From CAZMCC01 sp964564695 (GTDB lineage: Bacteria > Planctomycetota > Phycisphaerae > Phycisphaerales > UBA1924): a stretch of 41,869 nt of DNA. The notes beneath the pieces are model-generated. The model did no database searches and was not told the DNA's origin. It saw only the letters and a list, made by a program, of their open reading frames with translations. Every line of letters begins with the position of its first letter. The stretch's first letter is position 1. Below, in pieces: positions 27,901-34,777 of the stretch. The stretch spans positions 1 to 41,869 of the forward strand of contig CAZMCC010000023.1 in the NCBI GenBank assembly GCA_964564695.1. Direction: 5' to 3'. Made by a program: the position numbers and the translations under genes.

Positions 27901-29817
27901 AGCACCATCGACAACAACCGCGTGGCCCTGCTGTGGCGCCAGGAGACCGGCTTCGGTTCCACGCGTCATATCCTGGTTGACCGGATGCGCGACCCCGAGC
28001 TTACCGGCATCCCGAGCCTGGTCCGGAGCTTCAACCTGCCGGACATCGACAGCCAGCCCCCCATGGTCGGCGGGGGCACCGACCCCGATGACATCGAGGG
28101 CACGGACGCATCCGACGGCGGAGCTGACAACACGGGCTTCTCGCTCATGACCTTCGGCAGCTTCCGGCGCCCGGACGATCCGGGCGCGGCAAGCGGCGGC
28201 ATCCCGCTGGGCGCGATTCCGGCGTTCTGCGTCGAGCGGCGCGGGTTTGCCCCCGGACTTGGTTCACGCCCGCTCAACGTCGGCCCGACGGACGACGCGA
28301 GTCTGCGGGACCGATTCGCGAACCTCGGCCTCACGGCCACGATGAACCGCACCGACTTCATCGGCTCGTTCGGCGTCCCCACGCCCGGCAAGATGACGCT
28401 GTCGGACCTGATCACGCCGCAGACCACCACGGACTCGCTGCTCCCGTCCATCAAGCAGAATCCACAGACCCGCGGGGGTCGCCGGATCGACGCGAACCTG
28501 GCGAGCGTTCCGTTCCAGAATCACTACGTGGAGGCGTTCCTGCCGAACAACCGGTTCCGGCTCCCGTCGTCGGAAGTGCGGACGCTGCGTCCGACGGACC
28601 TGCTGCTGCCGTGGGCGCTGGGCTCGTGGGAGCTGCCGGGCGTGTCGGGATTGGACTACTGGGCCTCGGAGCGCCGCAACGGCACGCCGACGACGCCGCT
28701 GGAATGGGCGACGGTGTCGGAGATGCTGTCGATGGCGCTCGACTACGAGCCGACGGCGACGGCGCAGCGCGATCTTTTCGGGTTCGACACCGAGAACTGG
28801 CGTGCGGGCGAGCAGGCGTATGACCGCGGCTGCCTGCGGATCGACCGGTTCGTGCCGTTCCTCGACTCGAACAACGATCAGACGTACAGCTTCAAGTCGG
28901 GCTCTGGCACGCCCACGCCCGAGGACCTGGCCCCTCCGGGGATTCCGCTGGCGACGGCGGTGGTGGACCGGCTGCGGACGCGCGAGGTCGGGTCGCTGAC
29001 CCGGAGCGTTCCGGGGCTGATCAACGTGAACACGGCGCCGCTGGGCGTGCTGCGGGCGCTGCCGGCGCTGAGCCCGCCGAACGTGGCCCTGAACGTGGCG
29101 CCGGCGGTGTGGTTCTGGCCGGGCGTTCAGGGCTCGCAGTCGGACATCGGGACGACGCTGCTGGCGTACCGCGACAACAGCGGCTTGTGGCCGCGTGACG
29201 TGGACGCGGACGGCGTGTTTGGGAGCGCGATAACGTTCCGGACCGACGCCGGTTCCCCATCGGGGAACATCAACGGGTTCGGGCGCCGGCTGAAGACGGG
29301 CGTGCAGGGGCTGCGTCAGCCGTACACGCCGTGGTCTCGCTATGAGAACGGGCTTCGCTCGATCGGCGAGGCGATGATCGTGCGTGATCTGAGCATCGCG
29401 GGCACGCCGGGCGTGGGCGCGTACCCGTACAGCATCGACCGGATCGCTCGCGATGGGCTGAACATGGGCGGGACGCCGGCGAACCCGGTGTACATCGCGG
29501 ACTCGACGAGCTACAACTCGGGCGGGACCAAGCGGCCGAACCAGATCATCGACGATTACCAGGAGCAGTTCGCGCTCTCGGGAGCGCTGATGAACAGCAT
29601 CAGCGTGCGGAGCGACGTGTTCGCCTGCTGGTTCATCATGCGTGGGTACACGGCGGGCGACGTCGAAGGCCTCGAGAGCCCGGCCCCGCTGCCGCCGAAC
29701 CAGGAGCCGATGGTTCCGTCGGTGGAGCGGCGGTTCCTGATGATCATCGACCGGTCGAACGTGACGCAGCGTGGGCAGCAGCCGCGGGTGCTGATGTTCA
29801 AGGAACTGCCGATGTGA
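24907..29817 (+). CDS. Giant GspK-like minor pseudopilin (1,636 aa)
   Basis: 1,636 residues, about five times normal GspK. After a Gly/Arg-rich leader comes RGTVLLMVVGVLALMSIV (residues ~28-45), the N-terminal helix of GspK-type proteins, which lacks the +5 Glu of other pilins. Two helix-hairpin-helix-like blocks of GspK are seen: GLVNVNTAG (~351) and GLINVNTAPLGVLRALPAL (~1370); the second matches the NINTAP...LRALP signature. Between them lie ~1,000 polar residues, presumably one or more inserted domains that I do not recognise. The C-terminus (SVRSDVFACWFIMRGY) resembles the GspK end region. The ATG at 24907 has AAGGAG 8 bases upstream and gives a clean leader; a GTG at 24805 overlaps the previous stop and would add 34 residues. 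It would sit at the pseudopilus tip. A terminator follows. Confidence 0.83.
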   Translation: MSSHTSGNVAGRARGRGGRGRPGRVQRRGTVLLMVVGVLALMSIVAVVYVTIGQADRRGAAALVREQRLDDQSKAIADYITTIIGDDVTAVQTVIDPTGATLTVREAWDGASFDNNTRTTPTTPQIRFDPVGQGTDPWLADPEPTWLRYVRADPARDTSGVRRYLNAMDWGQISNISPDGRFVNLGNLRNNFLAEPGRGKDADGRPRTTWGLTLNQRAPGAGAYRVGTPANQTPVRRDNGTTIAVTMTPVAQVYNDPSEWSTRLVNAFRPIKEVDTRGNAPGAGQLPIAAQTIGAPEFLSNQWADCDGDGMADSKWTDLVDTTNPLTPRPVLNADGQIRWVVAARIIDLSGLVNVNTAGDLCAPLPGNGTGNDLYPLGLTPGDVDLRSLLTMRTLFDMYGNDDVYSLYEQPLLNPAPPSDYSDGFDGTPYDATSARDAGFAGYTALRRALNTGQVARGAIDVTSGGDVIGRDDKYKFFERLSAPEGTRRVGVGYESMFQFGIADQAELLTYWGTNDPSVTSALETTVDNRWDNGSVGSPQSRLGPLRSNRPLSVERGGVGNFYPLPQTGPARIVNNGAPDDDALLKAATDVRHLLTTVSGSRPIISTPVSGPGVPITSNEVAADVYDLLERGDVPRIFMAYAQALLPWSSVATTGTNGQDPWAVEGTDRTTSKSDQIRTLSYGHRGPELPLWMSAFMAVNLKDAYDTDNTPTSYTLLADVSFTDGTQTLWPTARFSSSAGRFPTQIEDTPSGATSSPFWPWMDGHRLNLSDPALTGDPARLMHTDVKHPAIDSPMLNRRPFAPAINVFGLEAQPFLTQVALISCFTDAPFGVGNADNEGVLWTDTFLPNGLRDPIEVTRTSIKGEVTDGNSDFVFQVIAFQVHNPFEYTVDLNPGTGSSYSLQFGGSRFEFQSTVTLGPKATKIFYCITPGRATAKGRMQACWTGPAAGPDILDTWLMYQFGFTDTTELTQCALRRYAVATVSGSPEVGDTAVLNLLDSTIDNNRVALLWRQETGFGSTRHILVDRMRDPELTGIPSLVRSFNLPDIDSQPPMVGGGTDPDDIEGTDASDGGADNTGFSLMTFGSFRRPDDPGAASGGIPLGAIPAFCVERRGFAPGLGSRPLNVGPTDDASLRDRFANLGLTATMNRTDFIGSFGVPTPGKMTLSDLITPQTTTDSLLPSIKQNPQTRGGRRIDANLASVPFQNHYVEAFLPNNRFRLPSSEVRTLRPTDLLLPWALGSWELPGVSGLDYWASERRNGTPTTPLEWATVSEMLSMALDYEPTATAQRDLFGFDTENWRAGEQAYDRGCLRIDRFVPFLDSNNDQTYSFKSGSGTPTPEDLAPPGIPLATAVVDRLRTREVGSLTRSVPGLINVNTAPLGVLRALPALSPPNVALNVAPAVWFWPGVQGSQSDIGTTLLAYRDNSGLWPRDVDADGVFGSAITFRTDAGSPSGNINGFGRRLKTGVQGLRQPYTPWSRYENGLRSIGEAMIVRDLSIAGTPGVGAYPYSIDRIARDGLNMGGTPANPVYIADSTSYNSGGTKRPNQIIDDYQEQFALSGALMNSISVRSDVFACWFIMRGYTAGDVEGLESPAPLPPNQEPMVPSVERRFLMIIDRSNVTQRGQQPRVLMFKELPM

Positions 29818-29886
29818 GCGAGCGGGGTGGGTCGCGCGAGGCGCGACCCGGACCCCGCCAGGCAGGGATTCAGAGTTGCCAATCAT

Positions 29887-29926
29887 GCGAGCACGCCCTT
29901 CTCGGGGGCGTGCTCGCTTTGTTTTT
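29887..29926 (+). terminator. Intrinsic terminator after the pseudopilin operon
   Basis: Perfect 12-bp stem (GCGAGCACGCCC / GGGCGTGCTCGC) with a 7-base loop, followed at once by TTTGTTTTT. Another hairpin, GGGTCGCGC / GCGCGACCC around GAG at 29829-29849, precedes it. This is the clearest rho-independent terminator in the window and isolates the tRNA gene just downstream. Confidence 0.93.
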
Positions 29927-29947
29927 CGCCGCTACGATGCGAGCGAG

Positions 29948-30021
29948 CAGGGTGTAGCTCAGTTTGGTAGAGCGCGTGGTTTGGGTCCACGAGGCCGCAG
30001 GTTCAAATCCTGTCACCCTGA
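29948..30021 (+). tRNA. tRNA-Pro(UGG)
   Basis: 74-base cloverleaf. The acceptor arms CAGGGTG / CACCCTG pair over 7 bp, the D arm has GCTC / GAGC, the anticodon stem is CGTGG / CCACG with loop TTTGGGT (anticodon TGG), and the T arm is GCAGG / CCTGT around TTCAAAT. The discriminator is A30021 and CCA is not encoded. It reads CCA (and with wobble CCG) proline codons. It lies between the terminator of the secretion block and the first RAYT island; tRNA ends are common integration sites, but I see no repeat of its 3' end nearby. Confidence 0.97.
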
Positions 30022-30058
30022 TTCGAGTTTGATGGCGTGGGGGTGGGGCGGCGTCTTC

Positions 30059-30169
30059 AGGCCGCTTCAGCGGCCTTGCTCGCTGGTAGGCCACGCCTTC
30101 AGGCGTGGTTTCAAGGCGTCACCATCCCATCTGTGTTCTCTTGATTCCCCCAGCCCGTTTCAACGGGCT
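30059..30169. repeat. REP-like palindromes, left side of RAYT 1 (TTCA loops)
   Basis: Three palindromes: AGGCCGC / GCGGCCT around TTCA (30059-30076), CCACGCC / GGCGTGG around TTCA (30091-30108) and AGCCCGTT / AACGGGCT around TC (30152-30169). The last overlaps the stop codon of the transposase gene. The string CTTGCTCGCTGGTAGGCCAC (30075-30094) recurs inverted on the other side. Confidence 0.85.
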
Positions 30170-30624
30170 TCCCGTGCAGGTCCGTCTTCAGGCGAGGGGA
30201 CTTCAATCTGCGTGATGCGTTCAAGCCGATCCTCGAGGTGCCCCGCGGTGTGGTGTTCACGTTGTCGCTTGATGTAATCGACGACCCACGGCAGGTCGCG
30301 CTTGCCGAATGACACGACGCCGTACCCGGTCTGCCAAGCAAGTGCGCCGAGTCCGCTGGGGCCGTGGTTGATCTCGTGCGAACACGCTCCCTTGATGTCA
30401 CCGACCCATCGGGCGATCTCGACCGTTGGCGGCAGGCTGACGGCCATGTGGACGTGATCCTCAATGCCGCCGACTGCGTGGACCATCGCCTCCGCGGTCT
30501 GGAGCACCCGGTGGATGAGGTATTTGTGGGTGAGCGGCTCGACCTTTGCGGTCAGCAGGGGCATGCTCTCCTTGGTGCGCCACACGAGGTGGTAATAGAG
30601 CTCCCAATAGACGTTGCGGGGCAT
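30160..30624 (-). CDS. REP-associated tyrosine transposase (RAYT), IS200-like Y1 family, copy 1
   Basis: 154 residues. Y1 transposases nick single-stranded DNA through a 5'-phosphotyrosine; RAYT relatives act on REP palindromes and are usually single-copy, domesticated genes. Seen here: YYHLVWRTKESMPLL near the start (the Y1 family opening), EDHVHMAVSLPP with the HUH metal motif (H-V-H), and VVDYIKRQREHH with the catalytic Tyr and the following QREHH. Typical RAYT genes are flanked by inverted REP elements, exactly as found on both sides here. The ATG at 30624 has a GGGG-rich leader but no strong ribosome binding site. It is not near another transposition gene and shows no terminal repeats of an insertion sequence. 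Likely intact. Confidence 0.92.
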   Translation of the reverse strand: MPRNVYWELYYHLVWRTKESMPLLTAKVEPLTHKYLIHRVLQTAEAMVHAVGGIEDHVHMAVSLPPTVEIARWVGDIKGACSHEINHGPSGLGALAWQTGYGVVSFGKRDLPWVVDYIKRQREHHTAGHLEDRLERITQIEVPSPEDGPAREAR

Positions 30625-30655
30625 GGGGGCAGTTTATGGTGGCGGTGGTGCGGTT

Positions 30656-30787
30656 GCCTGAAGGCGTGACAGACTGAAGCCCGTTGAAACGGGCTGAATA
30701 CCGGAGACAGAAATCAGAAATGGGGACGGCCGCTGTACCACCGCTGAAGCGGTGGCCTACGAGCGAGCAAGCCCGCTGAAGCGGGCT
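30656..30787. repeat. REP-like palindromes, right side of RAYT 1 (TGAA loops)
   Basis: Palindromes AGCCCGTT / AACGGGCT around GA (30678-30695), CCACCGC / GCGGTGG around TGAA (30738-30755) and AGCCCGC / GCGGGCT around TGAA (30770-30787), plus a short GCC-TGAA-GGC at 30656. TGAA is the complement of the TTCA loops on the left side, so the sets are in opposite orientation around the gene. GTGGCCTACGAGCGAGCAAG (30753-30772) is the inverse of the left string with one mismatch. Confidence 0.85.
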
Positions 30788-30866
30788 GCGGAGGGCGGAG
30801 TTGCGCCGGGACGTGGCGCCGGAATTCCGATGCGTGCGCCCCACCCCCGCCCCCTCCACTCACTCA

Positions 30867-31511
30867 TCATCGCGACTCGGTGACGAGCGCACCGGCGGGG
30901 CGGTAGATGTCGATGACGACGCCTTTGGTCGTCGCTTTGGAGCTGACGAGCTGCAGGGTGCCCGGTGAGAGGCCCTCGTGCCCCCCACCGAAGAACCGCT
31001 TGCCGCGGCCGAGAATGACGGGGTACGTCATCAGACGGAGCTCGTCGACGAGGCCGTGCTTGAGGAGGGTTTGGGCGAGGAGGCCGCTGCCGTGGACCTG
31101 GAGTTCGCCGGTCACGCCTTTGGCGGCGAGGGACTTCTTGATGGCGGGGATTTCGGCGACCGGGTCGCGGACGATGGTGGTTTCCTTCCAGGCGGCGAGG
31201 CGGGGGTCCGCGGGCTGGATGGTCCTGGACGCGACGAACTTGGGGAGCGCGTTGAACTTGGTGGCGATGAGGTTGTTAGGGTCGGTCATCTTCGGCCAGT
31301 ACGAGGCGAAGATGTCGTAGGTCTTGCGGCCGAGCAGGAACGCGCCGGGCTTCTGGAAGTTGCCGAGGACGGTCGCGGAGGACACTTCGTCGGCGAAGGG
31401 CCAGATCCAGCCGCCGTGGGTGAAGCCGCCGGAGGTGTCTTCGTCGGGGCCGCCGGGGGCCTGGCAGACGCCGTCGAGGGAGAGGAATTGGGTGATGGTG
31501 AGGTCGGGCAT
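30867..31511 (-). CDS. Dihydrofolate reductase family protein (RibD C-terminal domain)
   Basis: 214-residue cytoplasmic protein of the RibD-C/DHFR superfamily. The start PDLTITQFLSLDGVCQAPGG is typical of the YyaP/YwjB-type group, followed by GNFQKPGAFLLGRKTYDIFA (NADPH-site GRKTY), VASRT, LQVHGSGLLAQTLL (the G-S-G-L cofactor block) and DELRLMTYPVILGRGKRFF. These proteins bind NADPH and reduce small substrates, but most have no assigned substrate; true folate reduction is unlikely from the sequence. The ATG at 31511 gives MPDLTI; a TTG two codons upstream is possible. No strong ribosome binding site. The next gene is divergent, so the 149 bases between should hold both promoters. It lies inside the repeat-rich island but is intact. 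Confidence 0.9.
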   Translation of the reverse strand: MPDLTITQFLSLDGVCQAPGGPDEDTSGGFTHGGWIWPFADEVSSATVLGNFQKPGAFLLGRKTYDIFASYWPKMTDPNNLIATKFNALPKFVASRTIQPADPRLAAWKETTIVRDPVAEIPAIKKSLAAKGVTGELQVHGSGLLAQTLLKHGLVDELRLMTYPVILGRGKRFFGGGHEGLSPGTLQLVSSKATTKGVVIDIYRPAGALVTESR

Positions 31512-31660
31512 GTGCAAATTCTCTGATTGGGCACGCCGTGCACAGCGACACGCTACGCCGTCTCCACAAATGACAGCGATATCCTAAGGGCAAGGCAGCC
31601 TCGCCAACTGAACGCGCACATGCGGGCCGAAGATTTCGACGACGACGGCCAAGACCAGCT

Positions 31661-32095
31661 ATGACCAACGTGCTGTCATTCGACGTGAGCAAGCGAGAAA
31701 GGGGCGGGGCTGCCGTCATTACGCCGTGCGTCGATGGCATCAAGCTCTCAACCTTGGCAGAGGAGTTTGAACGCGGCCGTGGGATGGTCGATCCCGCTGG
31801 CGGATATGGCGGACTCATCCCCGAGTTTTTTCAGTATGGGCCGCTCGATCGGTACTTCCTCGGGAAATCCGAAGCTTCCTACTTTGCTCGCATGCAGGGA
31901 CGCATCTATGTCCTGGGTTGTGAATGCGGGGACGTGGGATGCTGGCCGCTCACGTGCATGATCAGCGCAGAAGATCGAATCACTTGGCAGGGCTTCGTGC
32001 AGCCGCACCGACCGGCTCGGGACTATTCTGCCTTCGGTCCGTTCGTGTTCACGTTGGAGCAATACGAAGAAGCGCTGCGCAGTCTGCCGGGGTAA
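31661..32095 (+). CDS. Conserved hypothetical protein with CECGDVGCWP motif
   Basis: 144 residues, no signal peptide or membrane segment. The most distinctive part is LGCECGDVGCWPLTCMIS (three Cys in CxCxxxxC spacing), then ITWQGFVQPHRP and DYSAFGPFVFTLEQYEEAL. I recall this C-x-C...GCWPL and DYSAFGPF pattern from small hypothetical proteins of many bacteria, but no function is known to me. Three clustered Cys could bind a metal. Base composition is visibly less GC-rich than neighbouring genes and codon choice is more relaxed, which fits recent acquisition in this island. The start is the first ATG of the frame, without a clear ribosome binding site. It lies divergent to the DHFR-like gene; the REP cluster follows it. 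Confidence 0.8.
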   Translation: MTNVLSFDVSKRERGGAAVITPCVDGIKLSTLAEEFERGRGMVDPAGGYGGLIPEFFQYGPLDRYFLGKSEASYFARMQGRIYVLGCECGDVGCWPLTCMISAEDRITWQGFVQPHRPARDYSAFGPFVFTLEQYEEALRSLPG

Positions 32096-32210
32096 GTCGC
32101 TCGCTCGCCTGCATTTCCCCAACCAGAGTCAGTGCGGCCACCGCCAGGCGAAGATGGCTCCGGTGATCGCGGCGTAGGCGGCCCCTCACTCTCTTCTGAG
32201 TCTTGTTTTT

Positions 32211-32277
32211 TCCGCCCGGCTGAGGGCGGACGCATCTGATCCGGCCAAAGACTGACATCCGCCCTCAGCCGGGCGGA
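32211..32277. repeat. 20-bp perfect inverted repeat
   Basis: TCCGCCCGGCTGAGGGCGGA at 32211-32230 and its exact reverse complement at 32258-32277, separated by 27 bases. The right arm is the head of composite repeat copy A; the left arm is an inverted head fragment, so the pair looks like a truncated element facing an entire one. Confidence 0.9.
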
Positions 32278-32376
32278 AGGACAAAGACGGAGGGGTGGTG
32301 GTGGCCGCACTCCGGTGGCTTGCTCGCCAAGCCTCGCCGCGCCACCGGCAACGGTCGTGCGCACTTCGTGCGAAGG
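32258..32376 (+). repeat. Composite REP element of RAYT 2, copy A
   Basis: About 119 bases: a head palindrome (TCCGCCC...GGGCGGA), an A/G-rich segment, then GGTGGCTTGCTCGC, a palindromic CACCGG-rich part, GGCAACGGTCGTGCGCAC and a small hairpin CGCAC-TTC-GTGCG. Same order as copy C. Confidence 0.85.
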
Positions 32377-32446
32377 GAACCGCGCAGGCCGAGCCAAAGC
32401 GACATCGGACGAATCGAAGCAGTCGTTGCAGCTTGCCGCGGCCCTT

Positions 32447-32566
32447 CGCCCGCCTCGGGCGCGCGACCGTTGCCGGTGGCGCGGCGAGGCGCCTTGGGCG
32501 AGCAAGCCACCGGAAAGTGCCGCACTTCTCCTTCTGTCATTGCCTTGCCGCCCGGATGAGGGCGGA
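32447..32566 (-). repeat. Composite REP element of RAYT 2, copy B (inverted)
   Basis: Reverse complement gives the same order as copies A and C: TCCGCCCTCATCCGGGCGG head, an A/G-rich segment, CCGGTGGCTTGCTCGC, CGCGCCACCGGCAACGGTCG, then a tail hairpin with different bases (GCCCGAGGCGGGC). Copies A and B face each other about 70 bases apart. Confidence 0.85.
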
Positions 32567-32595
32567 CGATGGTGCTCGGCCTGTTCGAACCTTCT

Positions 32596-33057
32596 CTAGT
32601 GGAACGCATCCTCCGGCTCGCCCTCCCAGCCGGTCTTCCGCAGCATGGTGAGGTACTCGGCCTCAAACGTCATGCCGCCTTCTAGCTTGTGATGCTCCTT
32701 CTGGTTGCGGATGTACTGCTCGACTTCGCCCACGCTTGGCTTGCTCACGGTGAACCCGCCGTATCCCTCCTGCCAGCCGAAGTCTCGCAGTGCCGGGAAG
32801 GTCTGATGGATCCACTTGGAGGAGCGTGACTTCAAGTGCCGCAGGAGATCGGCCACGGCCAGATCGCTCGGGAAACGTACCAGCACGTGCACATGCTCGG
32901 CCATGCCGTTGATCGCGATGGGGGTGCAGTTGAGGTCTTTGGCGATGCCGCCGAGGAAGGGATGGAGCCGCTCCTCAACTGCGGGCGCGATCCACGGCGT
33001 GCGGAGCCTGGTTCCGTACACGGCGTGGTAGAAGTTCTGCGTCCATGAGCTCGCCAT
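32596..33057 (-). CDS. REP-associated tyrosine transposase (RAYT), IS200-like Y1 family, copy 2
   Basis: 153 residues. MASSWTQNFYHAVYGTRLRT is a Y1 opening of a different subgroup from copy 1. The HUH motif is AEHVHVLVRF (H-V-H) and the catalytic Tyr lies in VEQYIRNQKEHHKLEG, with the EHH seen in many REP-related transposases. Between them is LLRHLKSRSSKWIHQTFP, the helix that usually follows the metal site. The frame stays open upstream to 33327 but that part is a translation of repeat copy C, so the ATG at 33057 is chosen. Little identity to copy 1 is visible beyond the motifs, so the two are not a recent duplication and each has its own palindromes. Composite repeats A and B lie beyond its 3' end and C beyond its 5' end. 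Likely intact. Confidence 0.92.
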   Translation of the reverse strand: MASSWTQNFYHAVYGTRLRTPWIAPAVEERLHPFLGGIAKDLNCTPIAINGMAEHVHVLVRFPSDLAVADLLRHLKSRSSKWIHQTFPALRDFGWQEGYGGFTVSKPSVGEVEQYIRNQKEHHKLEGGMTFEAEYLTMLRKTGWEGEPEDAFH

Positions 33058-33140
33058 GGCCGGGAGTTTAGACGAGGGGTTTCTGGTCTTGCCAGTGATT
33101 CGTGCCCAAGGGGCACACGATGGTTGCGCCGCCGCGAGGG

Positions 33141-33260
33141 TCCGCCCTCCGCCGGGCGGAGAGGCAGAGGAAAGAAGGAGGTGGTGGGCACTCTCCGGAG
33201 GCTTGCTCGCAGAGCCTCGCTGGGCCTCCGGCAACGGTCGTGCGCACTTCGTGCGGAAGG
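33141..33260 (+). repeat. Composite REP element of RAYT 2, copy C
   Basis: About 120 bases in the same order as copy A: TCCGCCCTCCGCCGGGCGGA head palindrome (20 bases), A/G-rich segment, GGAGGCTTGCTCGC, GCCTCCGGCAACGGTCGTGC and the CGCAC-TTC-GTGCG tail hairpin. Arm bases differ from A in compensating pairs (GGTGG...CCACC becomes GGAGG...CCTCC), which argues that the folded form is maintained. Confidence 0.85.
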
Positions 33261-33331
33261 CATGGGCACGCTCGGGCTCCCTGGTCAAAGCACTAAGGGA
33301 GAGGGAGGCACGCCCCTCGCCCCGCACTCCC

Positions 33332-34156
33332 TCACCCCATCTGCGGCATCGGGAATTGCTCTTCCATCCACTTCTGCCAGAGCGGCTCGTCGCGGTCGAC
33401 GGCGGGTTTGGCGTTGGGGCCGTAGAGATAGACGCTCATGCAGACCATGATTATGCCGCCGCAGGAGAAGGCGCCGATGTAGGCGGTGCCGGGGGCCCCC
33501 CCCGGGGTGTCGAGGCGGAGGAGCACGGTGTTGGCGTGCATGCCTTTGCCGCGCGAGTCGAGCGTGCCGGACATGCGCGGAAGGCCGTCGGGCGTGGTCC
33601 ACTTCTGACCCTCGGTGAGGTTGAGGAGGCCGAGCGCTCCGCCGGCTTTTTCCCAGGCCTTGGACTCGGGCTCGGTGGAGAAGCCGACGAGCTGGATCGC
33701 CGAGCATGGCTGGCCTTTGAAGTTGGCGAGGTACATGCGCAGGATGCGGAAGTAGGCGGGCCAGCCCTGTTCGAGGCCGTCGAGCTGGTTGTCCCATTTG
33801 TCGGTGTCGGCGAAGAGGCTGTGGACGACGCGGACGAGGCACATGCCGCCTGCCCCCCCGCGGGCCTCGACGCTCCACTCGGTGGCGACTTTGGGCGAGC
33901 CGGGGCCGCCCATGTCGCCCTCGGCGACGAAGCGCTTGAGCGGCTCCCACTCGGTGATCGTCGAGGGGCAGTCCATGCCGGGACCGAAGGTGCAGATCTG
34001 CTCGCCGCCCTGGCGCTCCTCGCTGCGCGTGGGGACGAACCAGGCGGAGATGCCCGGGCCGGTGGCGATCGCCTGCCAGACCTGCTCCACGGTTCCGGGG
34101 ACTTCGACTTCGACCTGGATCGATCGGCGGCCGGAGGCTTCCTTCTTGACGCTCAT
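33332..34156 (-). CDS. SRPBCC / AHSA1-like domain protein
   Basis: 274 residues. The N-terminal ~150 residues have the helix-grip features of the SRPBCC/AHSA1 family: IQVEVEVPGTVEQVWQAIAT (the conserved VW.AI opening), GPGISAWFVPTRSE, GMDCPSTITEWEPLKRFVAE and VRVVHSLFA. This fold binds hydrophobic ligands, but individual substrates are rarely known. The remaining ~120 residues (from about 155) are an extension rich in Gly/Leu (for example GMHANTVLLRLDTPGG) that could be a second, diverged copy of the fold. Its start codon overlaps the stop of the upstream regulator by 4 bases (ATGA), so the two are coupled. ArsR-type regulator plus AHSA1 is a common pair in bacteria in which the regulator controls the SRPBCC gene. 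Its role in the cell is unknown. Confidence 0.88.
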   Translation of the reverse strand: MSVKKEASGRRSIQVEVEVPGTVEQVWQAIATGPGISAWFVPTRSEERQGGEQICTFGPGMDCPSTITEWEPLKRFVAEGDMGGPGSPKVATEWSVEARGGAGGMCLVRVVHSLFADTDKWDNQLDGLEQGWPAYFRILRMYLANFKGQPCSAIQLVGFSTEPESKAWEKAGGALGLLNLTEGQKWTTPDGLPRMSGTLDSRGKGMHANTVLLRLDTPGGAPGTAYIGAFSCGGIIMVCMSVYLYGPNAKPAVDRDEPLWQKWMEEQFPMPQMG

Positions 34157-34764
34157 GTGGGTTCCTTCGTCTTGGGTTCTTCGGGTTGGGTGGGTTTGGG
34201 GTATGCGCCGATCATGAGGCGGTGCCGGCGGCCCCCGGGCGCGGACTCGTCGTGATAGCGCGAGACCAGTGCGGCGACCGAGGCGGTCAGTTCACCGGTG
34301 AAGGCGGCACGATCGGCGGCGGATCGGAAACGGACTTCGGTGTCGATCGAGAGCGTGGCCAGACGTTTGTCGAGTTCTTCGGCGCGGCGGAGCAGCTGGC
34401 CGACTTCGCGGACGACACGTGCCGCGAGGGCGATGAGGTAGCTCGCGGAGAGGCGGTCGGTTTGTTGGGAAGGATCGGCGGCGACGGGGCCGAGCGCGCT
34501 GGGGGAGACGACGTAGGAGGAGGCCGTGGCGACGAGACGGCGTTCGGTCAGACCGCCCCACTGCTTCTTGCTGTCGACGCGGATCAGGCCGTGCGATTCG
34601 AGGGTTCGCAGGTGGTAGTTTATTTTTTGGCGTGGCAGGCCCATGCGGCCGGCGAGCGTGGCCGCGGACGCGGGGGTGCGGAGTTCGGAGAGGAGACGGC
34701 TGCGCATGGGGTCGAGGGCCACGCTGGCGGAGGCGGGATCGTCGATGACGCGGAGGTCGACCAT
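34153..34764 (-). CDS. ArsR-like winged-helix transcription regulator
   Basis: 203 residues. The N-terminal ~80 residues are a winged helix-turn-helix: LDPMRSRLLSELRTPASAAT, then LAGRMGLPRQKINYHLRTLE (recognition-helix region), ESHGLIRVD and the wing LTERRLVATASSYVV. The rest contains SASYLIALAARVVREVGQLL, probably a dimer helix, and a basic tail ending in EPKTKEPT. No cysteine pair of a metal sensor is visible, so a metal ligand is not expected. It is translated ahead of the SRPBCC gene with a 4-base overlap. A perfect inverted repeat begins 14 bases upstream of its start codon, so the regulator probably represses its own operon. The ATG at 34764 is the first in frame; the ribosome binding site is weak. 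Confidence 0.88.
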   Translation of the reverse strand: MVDLRVIDDPASASVALDPMRSRLLSELRTPASAATLAGRMGLPRQKINYHLRTLESHGLIRVDSKKQWGGLTERRLVATASSYVVSPSALGPVAADPSQQTDRLSASYLIALAARVVREVGQLLRRAEELDKRLATLSIDTEVRFRSAADRAAFTGELTASVAALVSRYHDESAPGGRRHRLMIGAYPKPTQPEEPKTKEPT

Positions 34765-34777
34765 GCTTCAAGAAGGT

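Larger units (their letters stand above)
32096..32595. other. Gene-free stretch filled by REP elements of RAYT 2
   Basis: 500 bases with no real gene; open frames crossing it read as repetitive Arg/Pro/Ala strings. It holds the 20-bp inverted repeat at 32211-32277 and copies A and B of the composite repeat, described separately. A T-run (TTGTTTTTT) at 32203-32211 just before the inverted repeat may be a terminator of the hypothetical gene, but no stem precedes it closely. Confidence 0.7.

Noticed and set aside
29948..30021. tRNA-Pro gene as an attachment site for an integrated element
   Set aside because: I see no integrase and no repeat of the tRNA 3' end to the right; the RAYT islands need no attachment site.
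32209..33260. CRISPR array
   Set aside because: The repeats are ~120 bases, palindromic, few, in both orientations and with no regular spacers; they surround a Y1 transposase and no cas gene is present.
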